DNA from: Incurvaria masculella
Taxonomy: Eukaryota > Arthropoda > Insecta > Lepidoptera > Incurvariidae
Assembly (NCBI GenBank): GCA_946894095.1
Contig: OX335653.1
Location: forward strand, 14,885,001-14,949,000
Direction of reading: 5' to 3'
Length of the DNA stretch: 64,000 nucleotides
Below, piece after piece: positions 34,401 through 40,519 of this stretch (its first letter is position 1; every line of letters begins with the position of its first letter). A program made the translations under genes and the position numbers. The notes beneath the pieces were generated by a model. It was not told the origin of the DNA and searched no databases. It saw nothing but the letters and a program-made list of their open reading frames with translations.

Positions 34401-35965
34401 AATTGCTTTGTTTTTGATCCAAAAATAGTTGCTAAGCCCGACTAAGCCTTCGACCCTTGCTCCACCTCCACCCAACATCCAAGATTCCTAGGTTCCCCTT
34501 TAGGTTGCACATGCACAGCTAATGGACGGAGATTAGCCAGTAGATTGAGCTGCAAAGAAGCTATTTGTAGGGTTCCGTACCCAAAGGGTGAAAACGGAAC
34601 CCTAATACTAAGCCTGCGCTGTCCGCCCGTCCGTCCGTCTGCCACATGGCTATATCTCTTGAACCGTAATACCTAGGCAGCTGAAATTTTGACAGAGTGT
34701 GTATTTATTTTGCCGCTATAACAACCAAAAAGGTAAAATAAAAAATAAAAAAAAATAAAGGGGGGTCCCATACAAAAAACGTGATTTTATGTGTTAACTC
34801 TTGTACGATGGTACGGAACCCTTCGTGTGCGAATCCGACTCGCACTTGGCAGGGTTTTTTTTTACTACTGTCTATCACAATATCGTGATGATCTCTGTTA
34901 CGCTTACACCTCACAGCGTAACAGAGATCACGATATTTACGACATTAAGATGCTTACAATTTGCTTAGGGTCCCGTAGCAAAACACGAATAAAATTCCTT
35001 TATGGTCTGGCTATGGTGTCTGTCGGTGACACGCATTTTTTCCCGAATTGTTGTCTTATTAACGGTTGTTTGTAATAAAAAAAATACTAATTTAGGTACA
35101 CTTATGTACTTGTGCAATTCTTTTGCTCCAAACGCAATACTTTTTGAGCAAAAATCTAGATATATGAAGCGCTAATGTTGTATAAAAAATCATTTTTTTA
35201 CTATGAAAAACCGATATAAGTGGCTGTGCTTAGTACCAAAGGTGCTCAGAATGGCTCAATACACCTCACCTCGCGAAACCACACGCAGCGAGGCACCATA
35301 CCAGCAGATTTGCGAACTATTGCTGAGCTTGTTCAAATTACGTTTCAATGAATTCAATGAATCATCAGGCGATGGCGGATTTCTTCCGTGTCCAGCAGTG
35401 ACGGAACCCTCGCCACGTAAACACGTTCACGCTTGAACAGTTTTCGAAAATCCTCAACAAAATCCTGGATTATATTCTGGATTTATGCGGTTTCTCAAAG
35501 CATCAACAACTAGGAATAAAGCATTTATCTTTGAAGCCAATACATAACCCATCGCTGTAATTCACTTATGAGGTATCTGGTTTCGGACTTGTGGAGTAGG
35601 AATGAAAATGCATTTTCCTTGTTAGTTAGACCTTTTCATACTTAAATCTATTTTTCAATAATAATATATTTTTCAGCACGTAATATACTTAAAACTACTT
35701 ACATATGTACTTCTAATCCTTTTATATATGTTGGTACTTGTGCTTGTGTTTTTTTTATATTTTTGTTTTGTTTTTTTTGCACTTGGTTTTAAGTTCCTAC
35801 CTTAACTGTTGCCAATAACTATAATAATTTACTTATAGGTCTCGGTTATTTTGCCTCTGGAACTCACCCTATAAGAGCCGAGGTCGTCGACGATGCAGGT
35901 GAAAGTAGCTTCGCGGCCCAGCGATACGGTCAAGTTGTTGATTGTGTCTCCGAACCGAGGTATTT
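7223..35965 (-). CDS. DIP-like: DIP-family three-Ig cell-surface protein gene (seven exons, 5' exon missing)
   Basis: Seven minus-strand exons join in frame: 35965-35868, 19634-19427, 13897-13733, 12616-12488, 9515-9381, 8796-8644 and 7458-7223, giving about 373 codons to a TAG stop. The order is Ig1 (VAWLRVDTQTILTI, GWYMCQLNTDPMKSQ), Ig2 (VPPDILDYPTS, MGAYLCIATNGVPPSVSKR), Ig3 (KSINYWT, FGSYRCISKNSLGDTDGTIK), then an Ala/Gly/Arg-rich stalk and a short hydrophobic C-terminus. These motifs are diagnostic of Drosophila DIPs, neuronal surface receptors that bind Dpr proteins in synaptic partner choice; they are usually signal-peptided and often GPI-anchored. The intron phases (0,1,1,1,1,1 between the visible exons) are self-consistent. 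The first visible exon starts after an acceptor in phase 1, so at least one upstream exon with the signal peptide is missing. The family is secure; the exact orthologue (eta, epsilon, zeta or theta) is not. Confidence 0.92.
7459..8643 (-). other. Last intron of the DIP gene
   Basis: 1.2-kb intron. Mostly A/T-rich; 8250-8440 holds diverged relatives of the 610-bp repeat (TTTTCAGTCGAGAAAATACC). No coding sequence seen. Confidence 0.6.
8644..8796 (-). CDS. DIP-like: DIP gene exon, C-terminal half of Ig3
   Basis: This 153-base exon runs from acceptor CAACAG|CGGAC to donor TATT|GTAAGT. It encodes DKNYEVSQQERGYEVDMRLK, then IKRVTRATFGSYRCISKNSL and GDTDGTIKLY. The second Ig3 cysteine is in FGSYRC, and KNSLGDTDGTIKLY is nearly invariant at the end of Ig3 in this family. 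It ends in phase 1 and the only plausible partner downstream is the terminal exon at 7458. Confidence 0.93.
9008..9125. repeat. Dispersed ~120-bp repeat, copy 1
   Basis: ATACTTAGACACGTC-type sequence (ACACTTAGACACGTCAAAAA, AAGGTACATAATAAAATCAA) repeated at 58300-58415 at high identity. Unclassified. Confidence 0.7.
9381..9515 (-). CDS. DIP-like: DIP gene exon, N-terminal half of Ig3
   Basis: This 135-base exon runs from acceptor TTTCAG|TTCCGCC to donor CAAG|GTACAC. It encodes PPMVWIQNQLIGAKEGDS, then VYFECHSEAFPKSINYWTIN. The phrases IQNQLIGA and SEAFPKSINYW are characteristic of the DIP-eta/epsilon/zeta group in my recollection. The first Ig3 cysteine is in FEC and the core tryptophan in NYW. 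The donor is weaker than the others (GTACAC) but is the only one that gives phase 1 and a sensible join to the next exon. Confidence 0.88.
10287..10440 (+). mobile_element. SINE body with internal deletion
   Basis: GGGTTGGTACCATCGCATTG, then a jump over the central part to ACTGGCATGGCACCTAGTTC and GTGTGGTATTAGCCATCAAT. The head is lost. Confidence 0.75.
10706..11508. mobile_element. Long imperfect foldback element, about 800 bp
   Basis: Arms match over more than 200 bases: ATGAAATCCGAAATG at the left and CATTTCGGATTTAATG at the right; AAGTTTGCAACATTT against AAATGTTGCAAACTT; GTGAATTTGCAACAATTT against AAATTGTTGCAAATTCAC. A/T-rich with no coding capacity. Terminal details uncertain. Confidence 0.75.
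12488..12616 (-). CDS. DIP-like: DIP gene exon, C-terminal half of Ig2
   Basis: This 129-base exon runs from acceptor GTTGCAG to donor CACT|GTAAGT. It encodes ASVSGATLQFVRVNRLNMG then AYLCIATNGVPPSVSKRVML and IVH. The Ig2 second cysteine lies in MGAYLC, a signature shared by DIPs. The codon formed across the junction with the previous exon is Asn, giving NAS, a possible N-glycosylation site made only after splicing. It ends in phase 1 and joins the Ig3 exon as HFPPM. Confidence 0.92.
12871..13036 (+). mobile_element. SINE head (diverged 5S-like type), truncated at the exon array
   Basis: Starts CCTCAATAGCTCAGTG. Contains GAGCGCGGTTAGGTTCTGGA with TGGGTGATC (5S box C-like), GGCTGGCCGTGATTCGGAT and the beginning of the body (TAGGTCCCTTTCCTTACTTA). 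It ends precisely where copy 5 of the Ig2 exon begins. Confidence 0.8.
13037..13150 (-). pseudogene. Tandem copy 5 of the Ig2 exon, decayed and truncated
   Basis: This outermost copy still has the segment deleted in copies 2-4 but is full of changes. The Gln codon after SGD has become TAG, and a second in-frame TAG follows WHR. It stops abruptly at about 13037 against a truncated SINE. Its divergence shows it is older than the three deleted copies. Confidence 0.75.
13190..13323 (-). pseudogene. Tandem copy 4 of the Ig2 exon (same 21-bp deletion)
   Basis: Third copy carrying the identical deletion, again at 177-base spacing. It keeps the WRREAGDSLPARNFSDTQ segment and the GTGAGT. The open frame continues past it until a TAG at 13122-13124 in the decayed copy 5. 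Confidence 0.85.
13367..13500 (-). pseudogene. Tandem copy 3 of the Ig2 exon (same 21-bp deletion)
   Basis: Almost identical to copy 2, at exactly 177 bases spacing (59 codons), with the same loss of NVTLRCA and a retained GTGAGT. The junction upstream of DYPTS reads SWLSFSY and contains CTCAG followed by a pyrimidine-rich stretch, which could act as a weak acceptor. The near identity implies recent amplification or gene conversion. Confidence 0.85.
13544..13680 (-). pseudogene. Tandem copy 2 of the Ig2 exon (21-bp deletion)
   Basis: Read on the minus strand this repeats the Ig2 exon: DYPTSGDQVAREG, then directly AAFGVPTPAVVWRREAGDS. Relative to the real exon, 21 bp encoding NVTLRCA are missing, so the Ig-core cysteine is lost. 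A GTGAGT donor is retained but the real acceptor is not. It lies 183 bases from copy 1, a 6-base longer spacing than the other units. The reading frame is open into both neighbours. Confidence 0.85.
13733..13897 (-). CDS. DIP-like: DIP gene exon, N-terminal half of Ig2 (authentic copy of an amplified exon)
   Basis: This 165-base exon starts after acceptor CCACAG and ends at donor CAGA|GTGAGT. It encodes PPDILDYPTSGDQVAREG, then ANVTLRCAAFGVPTPAVVWR with the Ig2 cysteine and tryptophan, then REAGDSLPASNFSDTQ. Sequons NVT and NFS are present. I choose the donor at 13727-13732 because it is a consensus site and gives phase 1, which fits both the downstream exon and the family alignment. It is followed in the intron by three deleted copies and one decayed copy of itself. 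Only this copy has a proper acceptor and the complete cysteine-bearing strand. Confidence 0.9.
13982..14022. repeat. Pentameric CCTAA/TTAGG tract
   Basis: About eight perfect CCTAA units (TTAGG on the other strand), the canonical insect telomere unit. It lies within 90 bases of the 5' boundary of the Ig2 exon. It may be an interstitial telomeric repeat or simply a microsatellite of the same sequence. Confidence 0.9.
15040..15290. mobile_element. Interspersed repeat with AACCGACTTCGAAAAAAAGG end
   Basis: AACCGACTTCGAAAAAAAGG, AGGAGGTTCTCAATTCGTCG, TTCACCGATTACTCGAAGAC and AATCGGTTCAGTAGTTTGG: an arrangement I recall as very common in Lepidoptera. Its end alone recurs inverted at 40745-40795. 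Confidence 0.7.
15795..15955 (+). mobile_element. (GTCC)n repeat, 5' part only
   Basis: Begins GGGTTCCGTACCCAAAGGGT, with three to four GTCC units and TATCTCATGAACCGT, then diverges. Confidence 0.75.
16125..17217. mobile_element. Foldback element with 170-bp terminal inverted repeats
   Basis: Bases 16125-16294 and 17048-17217 are reverse complements over 170 positions, with very few mismatches (for example ATTATGTACAATT against ATTATGTGCAATT). The 750-base centre has no long ORF. The near identity of the arms implies recent formation or conversion. No clear target duplication was found. Confidence 0.88.
17439..17813 (+). mobile_element. SINE, full length, 5S rRNA-derived head
   Basis: The head contains CCGAAGTTAAGCAACGCTGG and TCTTGGAAGGGTGACC, matching the box A/IE and box C region of 5S rRNA. 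The shared body follows (TTGGTACCATCGCATTGAAT to ATCCATGTCCAGTCACAT) with an A-rich tail. It is a SINE3-type (5S-promoter) element. Confidence 0.9.
18560..18730 (-). mobile_element. Probable LINE 3' UTR fragment
   Basis: ATTCTTTATTATACACCATT, ATGCCAAAAGGCATTCTCTT and CTACCCTTGGGATGAAGG resemble 3' ends of Jockey-like LINEs as I remember them. Assignment tentative. Confidence 0.4.
18993..19378 (+). mobile_element. SINE, full length, tRNA-like head, next to the Ig1 exon
   Basis: The head has box A-like TAGCCTAGTGGCGCG and box B-like GGGTTCAAATCC, then TTTCTCTTTCTGAGATGG and ATGGTTCGGAATCC, then the shared body and TCAGGTTGCATAAAAAAA. It ends about 48 bases inside the intron from the 5' splice site at 19426. 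Confidence 0.9.
19427..19634 (-). CDS. DIP-like: DIP gene exon, C-terminal half of Ig1
   Basis: This 208-base exon runs from acceptor GCGCAG|GTGGCG to donor GTCG|GTATGA. It begins VAWLRVDTQTILTIATHVIT with the Ig-core tryptophan, and carries the D-x-G-x-Y-x-C motif as SDRGWYMC, then QLNTDPMKSQTAYLDVV. The stretch MCQxNTDPMKSQ is a hallmark of DIP Ig1 domains. The exon ends in phase 1 and joins the Ig2 exon to restore VVVPPDI. A SINE ends only about 48 bases into the downstream intron, very close to the donor. The exon is GC-rich compared with the flanking introns. Confidence 0.93.
19802..19850 (-). mobile_element. (GTCC)n repeat, terminal fragment
   Basis: Only the terminal segment CAAGTGCGAGTCGGACTCGC remains, in minus orientation. 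Confidence 0.65.
20029..20550 (-). mobile_element. TTAA-flanked MITE, second copy, opposite orientation
   Basis: Inverted relative of 31557-32098 (GGACATGTTGCATCTTCCTC, GCGCAATAGCACGGTTTTG). TTAA at 20025-20028 and 20551-20554. The host sequence on both sides matches uninterrupted DNA at about 47710-47860, which provides the empty site. Its left terminus is more diverged. Confidence 0.85.
22199..23722 (+). repeat. 231-bp tandem array, about 6.6 units
   Basis: Units repeat at exactly 231 bases. Each contains part of the (GTCC)n family (GGGTTCCGTACC to the GTCCGTCC run) fused to a unique segment including CTCGCACGGAGCGAGAG and GGCCATCGAGGCC. Copies are almost identical. One position alternates between AAGGAAAC and AACGAAAC, in the order G,C,G,C,C,G,G. 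The last unit runs into a full (GTCC)n element, so the array arose by repeated duplication of the element's 5' part with flanking DNA. The 67-codon ORF in each unit is not a gene. Confidence 0.95.
23710..24045 (+). mobile_element. (GTCC)n 'GGGTTCCGTACC' interspersed repeat, full copy
   Basis: Runs from TTTTTAGGGTTCCGTAC through the GTCC run, CACAGGGCTGTATCTCATGA, TAGGTAGGCAGCTGAAA and ACGATGGTACGGAACCC to GACTCGCACTTGGCCGG. This is the complete order of the family, which I recall as abundant in Lepidoptera. No coding capacity. It is the parent of the adjacent 231-bp array. Confidence 0.85.
24741..25137 (+). mobile_element. SINE, full length, tRNA-like head
   Basis: Head GAGCGGCTCGCAGCCTAGTG with box B-like GAGTTCAATTCC; body AATTCCTTCGGGAATGTGG; tail TTGCATAAAAAAA. 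Confidence 0.9.
26311..26641. mobile_element. MITE with GTCTCAGTT...CCAAATT ends, copy 1 (331 bp)
   Basis: The left end GTCTCAGTTGTCACCCAAAT pairs with the right end ATTTAGGTGAGAACTGAGAC. The interior (ACCGATCGATTGGCGTTTTC, AAATACGTCGACGTTGCCGT) matches the copy at 40195. No coding capacity; the 128-codon frame through it is not a gene. Confidence 0.8.
26872..27251 (+). mobile_element. SINE, full length, 5S rRNA-derived head
   Basis: Best preserved 5S head in the window: CCGAAGTTAAGCAACGCTGG and CTTGGATGGGTGACC. Body and tail (CATGTCCAGTCACATAAAAA) match the copy at 17439. Confidence 0.92.
28308..28465. mobile_element. Common interspersed repeat (TTAAAACTACGCAACGGATT)
   Basis: TCTGTCCCTATATCCCTATA, TTTAAAACTACGCAACGGAT and TTGATGCGGTTTTTTTTAAT: a sequence I recall from many lepidopteran loci. 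Class uncertain. Confidence 0.55.
29812..30421. repeat. Dispersed 610-bp repeat, copy 1
   Basis: About 97% identical to 33090-33705 by eye, from GATTGGAAACACGCTATAAA to TAGTACCAGGCCCTTAA. Short relatives of its first part (TAAAGCGGTTTTCTCGA, GGAATTCCAGGAATA) occur near 8260-8440, 12770-12840 and 34980-35040. It may be a non-autonomous transposon; no TIR was confirmed. Confidence 0.8.
30718..30846 (-). mobile_element. (GTCC)n repeat fragment
   Basis: Contains GCTGCCTACCTATTACGG, TTCATGAGATACAGCCCTG and AGGGTTCCGTTGG; the tetranucleotide run is lost. Confidence 0.7.
31447..31514. mobile_element. Possible 68-bp TTAA-flanked mini-element
   Basis: TTAA, then AGGGCCTTT ... AAAGGCCC, then TTAA, about 40 bases from the 542-bp MITE. 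Short ends, so it could be chance. Confidence 0.35.
31557..32098 (+). mobile_element. TTAA-flanked MITE (piggyBac-like), 542 bp
   Basis: Ends GGTGGCCCAACCCG and CGGGATGGGCCACC form a 14-base terminal inverted repeat with one mismatch. TTAA flanks both ends (31553-31556 and 32099-32102), the piggyBac target signature. No transposase ORF. Confidence 0.85.
32985..33070. repeat. Inverted arm of the 610-bp repeat's 5' end
   Basis: CAGGCTTATTCCTGGAATTC, TCAGGAATACTGAGTC and AAAACCGCTTCTA are the diverged reverse complement of the first ~75 bases of the repeat starting at 33090, forming a foldback. Confidence 0.65.
33090..33705. repeat. Dispersed 610-bp repeat, copy 2
   Basis: Matches 29812-30421. 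Differs by an 11-base insertion that creates a perfect hairpin at 33581-33615. Its first 75 bases also pair with an inverted copy at about 32985-33070 (CTTATTCCTGGAATTCCGTA). Confidence 0.8.
34566..34860 (+). mobile_element. (GTCC)n repeat, full copy
   Basis: Complete order from TAGGGTTCCGTACCCAAAG to CCGACTCGCACTTGGC, with a short tetranucleotide run (CCGTCCGTCC). Confidence 0.85.
35868..35965 (-). CDS. DIP-like: DIP gene exon, N-terminal half of Ig1
   Basis: This 98-base exon starts after acceptor TTACAG and ends at donor AGG|GTGAGT. It encodes IPRFGDTINNLTVSLGREAT followed by FTCIVDDLGSYR. The N-terminal beta strands of the V-type Ig1 are visible, with the first cysteine in FTC and an N-glycosylation sequon (NLT). 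It joins the exon at 19634 in phase 0, restoring the YRVAWLRV core typical of DIPs. The intron between them is about 16.2 kb. Its own first two bases complete a codon from an unseen upstream exon. A few bases of the reading frame continue into the intron (VSSRGK), which is not coding. Confidence 0.88.
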
Positions 35966-36038
35966 CTGTAACAATACACACGAAGGCGATTACATTTTCA
36001 ATAGCAACAGATTTACGTATCAACAGAAACAGAGAGTT

Positions 36039-36412
36039 GTCAGCCCCGGTAGCTCAGTGTGCGATGCCTTACTAATCGATAAGCTGGGGCTCCAGAACCT
36101 AAACGCGCTCAGAGGTGCTCTGAGCGCGTTTAGGTTCTGGATGGGTGACTATTTTATACCTGACTGTGGTTCGGACCCCACGAAAAACTATAGGTTCCCT
36201 TCCTTACTTACTAGGTGGTAGGGTTTTCCCGCCTGATTTGGTAACATCGCATTGAATGAACCATGGTCGAAGCGGCAATGAAAACTGTCCGTGTTTTCCA
36301 TCCAGTTCAATGTAGCCTAGCAATATAAGAAATATCCTGTTATGGCACCTAGTTCCCATGTAGTGTGTTAGGCTAATATCGGACATCGGTATTAACCATC
36401 TAATGTGCCATC
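36039..36412 (+). mobile_element. SINE, diverged 5S-like head, with a novel hairpin
   Basis: The head begins AGCCCCGGTAGCTCAGTGTG and contains a GAGCGCGTTTAGGTTCTGGA box C-like segment. At 36092-36140 this segment is preceded by its own inverted copy, a 23-base perfect hairpin absent from sister copies. The body follows with some decay. Confidence 0.85.
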
Positions 36413-36816
36413 TCACGCACTCACTATGAGACCCGCTGTCATAAATTGTCTTAAACTACCAATCCAATTCAAACATACCACACGAAAATATAGTCGCAGA
36501 CGTATAGGAGGGTTTGTGTTGGTTGGAACTGACTTAACGAAAACTTTTCGGGAGCACATTCCCGCGCAATTTGTCCATACCCCCAAGACCCGGGTTACGT
36601 CTGTTGTGAATGTTTCCTTTGATTTATCTTCTGTAATTACAAGTCGCTCAGATTTGCATGTTATAAACTATTTCATTAGTAGCCTTAACTCAAACTTATA
36701 TAGGTAAGATGTGACAATTATGTTGATACTCAATAGTCCAAACTTGCATCACTGAACTCCTAATCTTAACAACCTATATCCAGAGCACCGCAGGGATACT
36801 GAGCACCCATTTGTGA

Positions 36817-36999
36817 TTGATATCAGGGTTTCTGACATTCCACTTTTTCTCAAACTCGTTTATCTGCTGCGCCGCCAGAGTACGAAACTGTCTCGACTCC
36901 AGGTCGTCTTCAAACGTCATTTATCTAAGCTCGGTAGCTATGCAATATTCCACGAATGAGCTGGTCCAGTGCCTCGCTGTGCGTGGTTGCGCGGGATGA
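36817..36999 (+). pseudogene. LINE ORF2 C-terminal remnant (SNSF motif)
   Basis: Plus-strand frame HFFSNSFICCAARVRNCL resembles the FxNSFLxRTARLWNSLP motif near the end of Jockey-type LINE reverse-transcriptase ORFs. Followed by decayed sequence. The same motif recurs at 57770. Confidence 0.55.
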
Positions 37000-37236
37000 A
37001 GTATATTTGGCGATTCCGGGTCCTTTTGGTCTCTCAGCACAGTGGGGTGGCTTTAGTTTTTTAGAAATAAAATACCCGAGCAGTGAGCACTTATGACGGA
37101 TGTGATGCTCTCGTTGGCAGTCGGCGAAGTCGGATCTGTTTTGAGTGATTGAACTAAAAAAATGTTGGCAAAAACAAGCGCCCTTTCCGTACGTGTATTG
37201 AACTCGCCACCACCCCCCGGGTAGCGAGCATCAGCC

Positions 37237-37603
37237 AGTTTTTTTTTTGCAACCTGACATGGATGGCTAATACCACATAACTACCGTTATGATATTAGCA
37301 CCATATTTCCTTATGAGCACGGCTACATTTAACTGGATGGAAAACACGTTCAATTTTTCATTGCCGCTTCGACCATCTTTTTATGCAATGCGATGGTACC
37401 AACCTGGGCGGGCTAAAACCTGGTATGGGAAGGGGACCTACAGTTTAACATAGATTCCGAACCATGGAGCAGCTCGCATTCGTGACGAAACGCGCTTATC
37501 CAACTCAGAAAGAGAAAGAAAGTGGTGCACGAGGCGAGGATTTGAACCCAGACCTCTGGTATGCTAGGCAAGTCCCGGCGCCACTAGGCTACGAGCTGCT
37601 CCA
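37237..37603 (-). mobile_element. SINE, tRNA-like head
   Basis: Minus-strand copy: GCAACCTGACATGGATGGCT at the tail, CATCGCATT-type body (AATGCGATGGTACCAACC), ending with GGATTTGAACCCAGACC and TAGGCTACGAGCTGCTCC. Confidence 0.88.
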
Positions 37604-38052
37604 AAATATATATACATTTTATACATTTTCGACCTTACACTCTCTTCCTACTATTTTATCTTTTTGGTGGTGTTTTTTCTGCAAACTACCACCGCCGTGG
37701 TTAGAGGATACGTTATTACAAAAAATATATCCAACGTCCAAATTTCTTAAATAAAAAATTAACTAAATAAATACTTCTAATGAAATTTAAATTTTTTTTG
37801 ATGGCCAGAAAATAATAATATGTGCACGTGGTAATCCCACGAAACTTGTATTCGAAAATACCGCGCAAACGGAACTCGTATTCGATAATACCGCTCAATC
37901 TCGCTCTTTTACCATGGGCACACAGATACAGCGATATCAAAGAGAAATCGAACGGCGGGAAAACTAATTACCAACATTTTTTTTAAAAGAAATATCATAG
38001 CCTTATTTTAAAAATAATTGGATTTAGCAATGATAATATAATAATTGGTTTT

Positions 38053-38115
38053 GTTTATTCATAATCCATGACAGTACACTGCACTCGGACTTGTCATATA
38101 TTAACATTTGCCAGT
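38053..38115 (-). mobile_element. Copy of the (CAATA)n-tailed repeat
   Basis: Matches the insert at 6888-6984 (ACAGTACACTGCACTCGGAC, GCCAGTTCAACAAAACA). Confidence 0.7.
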
Positions 38116-38930
38116 TCAACAAAACACAGCGAAGTTGAACGGACATGGAACTTCACTGTGATTTTTTTAACGTCCAATTAGTCTATATTTACAAAAACGT
38201 TTGTCAATGATTTAAAGAAAAACACAAGTGAGCACTTAATTAAAAATAATTCATGACGTATGCAATAGTTCATGAAAATTACAGTTTATTTTCAAAAACC
38301 ATCCCCGCCATCTAACATGTTGGCAATTCTACCAGCAGATCTTCATATTAGCCAGTATGGAAAATCGGCTACTTCGACCAAAATTAAGCTGCATAAGCCA
38401 TCGGCTCCATAAATAAGCATTGAATGAATCAAGAGGTGCTCTGGATCGTAGCTTGGAAGCGAAAATGGGTTTTGTGATTGAAAAACCGCAATGAAAAAAC
38501 AACGCCAACACTCCAATTGAGATGGCTGCAATGCTGCGACGAATTTATACTGGGACGTGTGTTTTTGGCGCTTGAATTTGAAATGTTGGAAATTTCGCTC
38601 TGACTATGCCCATAAGGCTCGCATAAAACAATGTGATTGAAGTATTTGGATAATAAGAATTCAAGCCAATGGCTTCATAGAAAAAGAGGGGATGTATTTA
38701 ATTACATATATCTGAGAATACCTCAGAATCCAATGCAAAGATCGAAACGACTTTAAGCAATCTTTAAGCTTCAAATTTGAAGTTTTGAACCTAAACTGAT
38801 ACTAACTTAGCGAATAGCAACATTCGTAATGACTCTCAAACAAAGTTTTAGACAATTTAAACGGCTCTGTGGTTGAACAGTTCCCATCAAAAAACTTTCA
38901 TGTAAGAAACGCAGGCAAGTCTGGCGACTT

Positions 38931-39334
38931 TGTCTTTTTTTTTTATGCGACCTGACATGGATGGCTAATACCACACAACTACCGTTATGATATTAGCCCA
39001 ATACACCACATTCCCGAAGGAATTAAGTGCCATGCCAGGACATTCCCTTTATGAGCACGGCTACATAGAACTGGATGGAAAACACGAACAATTTTTCATT
39101 GCCGCTTTGACCTTCGTTTCATCCAATGCGATGGTACCAACCCGGGCGGGCTTACACCCTACCACCTAGTAAGGGGAAGTTTTACATGGATTCCGAACCA
39201 TGGAGCAGCTCGCATTCGTGACGAAAATGCACTTATCGAACTCGGAAAGAGAAAGACAGTGGTGCATGTCGGTATTGAACCCAGGCCTCTGGTACGCTAG
39301 GCCAGTCCCCGCGCCACTAGGCTACGAGCGGCTC
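38931..39334 (-). mobile_element. SINE, full length, tRNA-like head
   Basis: Minus-strand copy from a poly-T run through GACCTGACATGGATGGC and ATTCCCGAAGGAATTAAGTG to ATTGAACCCAGGCCTCTGG and GGCTACGAGCGGCTC. Confidence 0.9.
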
Positions 39335-39433
39335 AAATATCAAATCAATTTAGAATAAAAAACTTAAGATAAAGTGCGCCTTTTTGTTACCTGCAGTTCA
39401 TATAATACATTAAAATATTTTTTTTGTAATTTA

Positions 39434-39748
39434 TTCAGCGAGCATGGAAGACCGGGAGTAGAGATCGTAACCAGGATTTAGTCCATAACGTCTAACTGTA
39501 CTTCGTTCGCTTACGAATCCGGAACGCGCAACATCGAATGTTCGTTGCACTAAATATCGTCCTGTGAATTCCTTACGTGATCTAATGTGTTCTTTCATAG
39601 TTATTGTTGGAACCAGAGATAATCAGTAGCAAGCGAATTCGTAAACGAACTCACTCGCCGGCGATATCGATTTCGAATGATAAAGTGGCTACGCTGCCCC
39701 CCATAAAAGAATTTCGGTTGATTCTACCGTCCTTCAATGCTCGCTGAA
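39434..39748. mobile_element. MITE with TTCAGCGAGCAT ends (315 bp)
   Basis: TTCAGCGAGCATGGAAGAC at the left and CCTTCAATGCTCGCTGAA at the right. The internal AGAGATCG...AACATCGAATGTTCG motifs recur at 985-1140, pointing to a diverged copy there. Confidence 0.75.
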
Positions 39749-39859
39749 TGTATGTAGCCAAATCTAGCCACTCTGTCACTCCTAAAAACTTATGAGTTTT
39801 CACGTGGAGAGATTGAATTCTCTACACCCGGCTGGTAAGTTTTCTCTTTAGGTAATAAA

Positions 39860-39980
39860 CAATGCAAATAGCCGTCAATGCGGTGCAGGCAGGTGCCAAC
39901 TCCTGCAGCGCCCAGCAGCCGGCCAGGCGACAGCCGCACCGCTCCGCCGAGGTGGCACCGACATTAATCTGGTTTGTCAT
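39860..39980. other. GC-rich patch in the 5' intron
   Basis: GCGCCCAGCAGCCGGCCAGG and CGACAGCCGCACCGCTCC. A 58-codon plus frame from an ATG covers it, without recognisable domains. Nature unknown. Confidence 0.25.
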
Positions 39981-40194
39981 TCGACAGCGAACACGTTGGA
40001 GGTCGGCAGTACAGCACTGCGAGAGTTTAATTTGAGGTAGGGCAAGATTGTATTCATACTATAAATAGTTTACTTAGCATATTATATTAGTTGATGGTAT
40101 TTTTTAAGTTTAGGTGTTTTAATGTAGGGTCCCCCTTCCCTATCTACAGCCACGGAGGTCGGTAATTTCTGATTATTTTATGGGTCGCTTGGTG

Positions 40195-40519
40195 CACCTA
40201 AATTGGCGTTACGGCAAACCGATCGACTAGCGTTTTCAAATGTATGGAGAAATTGAAGAGCGCGCGCAGCGGGCGTTAAGCGAACTAACATTTGCGAGTC
40301 CGAGCTTGATTTGACAGCTTACTCAACGTTGCCGTAAATACGTCGACGTTGCCGTTTACGTCCACTCTGCGTTTTCATACAAATCGGAAGTCCGCGTTTG
40401 ACTTTGACAGCTTGAAGAAGTAAAACCACAGAATATCTAGTAAAAACTTGTATAGAGTTTGATGTTTTTACGGAACTTCGAAGTTACACGTAAACGCCAA
40501 TTTAGGTGAGAACTGAGAC
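40195..40519. mobile_element. MITE, copy 2 of the CACCTAAATTGGCG family
   Basis: CACCTAAATTGGCGTTACGG at the left and TAAACGCCAATTTAGGTG at the right. About 95% alike to 26311-26641 by eye. Confidence 0.82.

Larger units (their letters stand above)
19635..35867 (-). other. 16.2-kb intron within Ig1
   Basis: Contains the TTAA MITEs, the 231-bp array, SINEs, the 331-bp MITE and the 610-bp repeats listed separately. Non-repeat stretches 20600-22190, 24050-24740, 25140-26300, 27260-28300, 28470-29800, 32105-32980 and 33710-34560 hold no gene that I can support. Confidence 0.6.

Noticed and set aside
36405..36707. 100-codon plus ORF after a SINE
   Set aside because: No recognisable domain, no splice context, ordinary A/T-rich composition.
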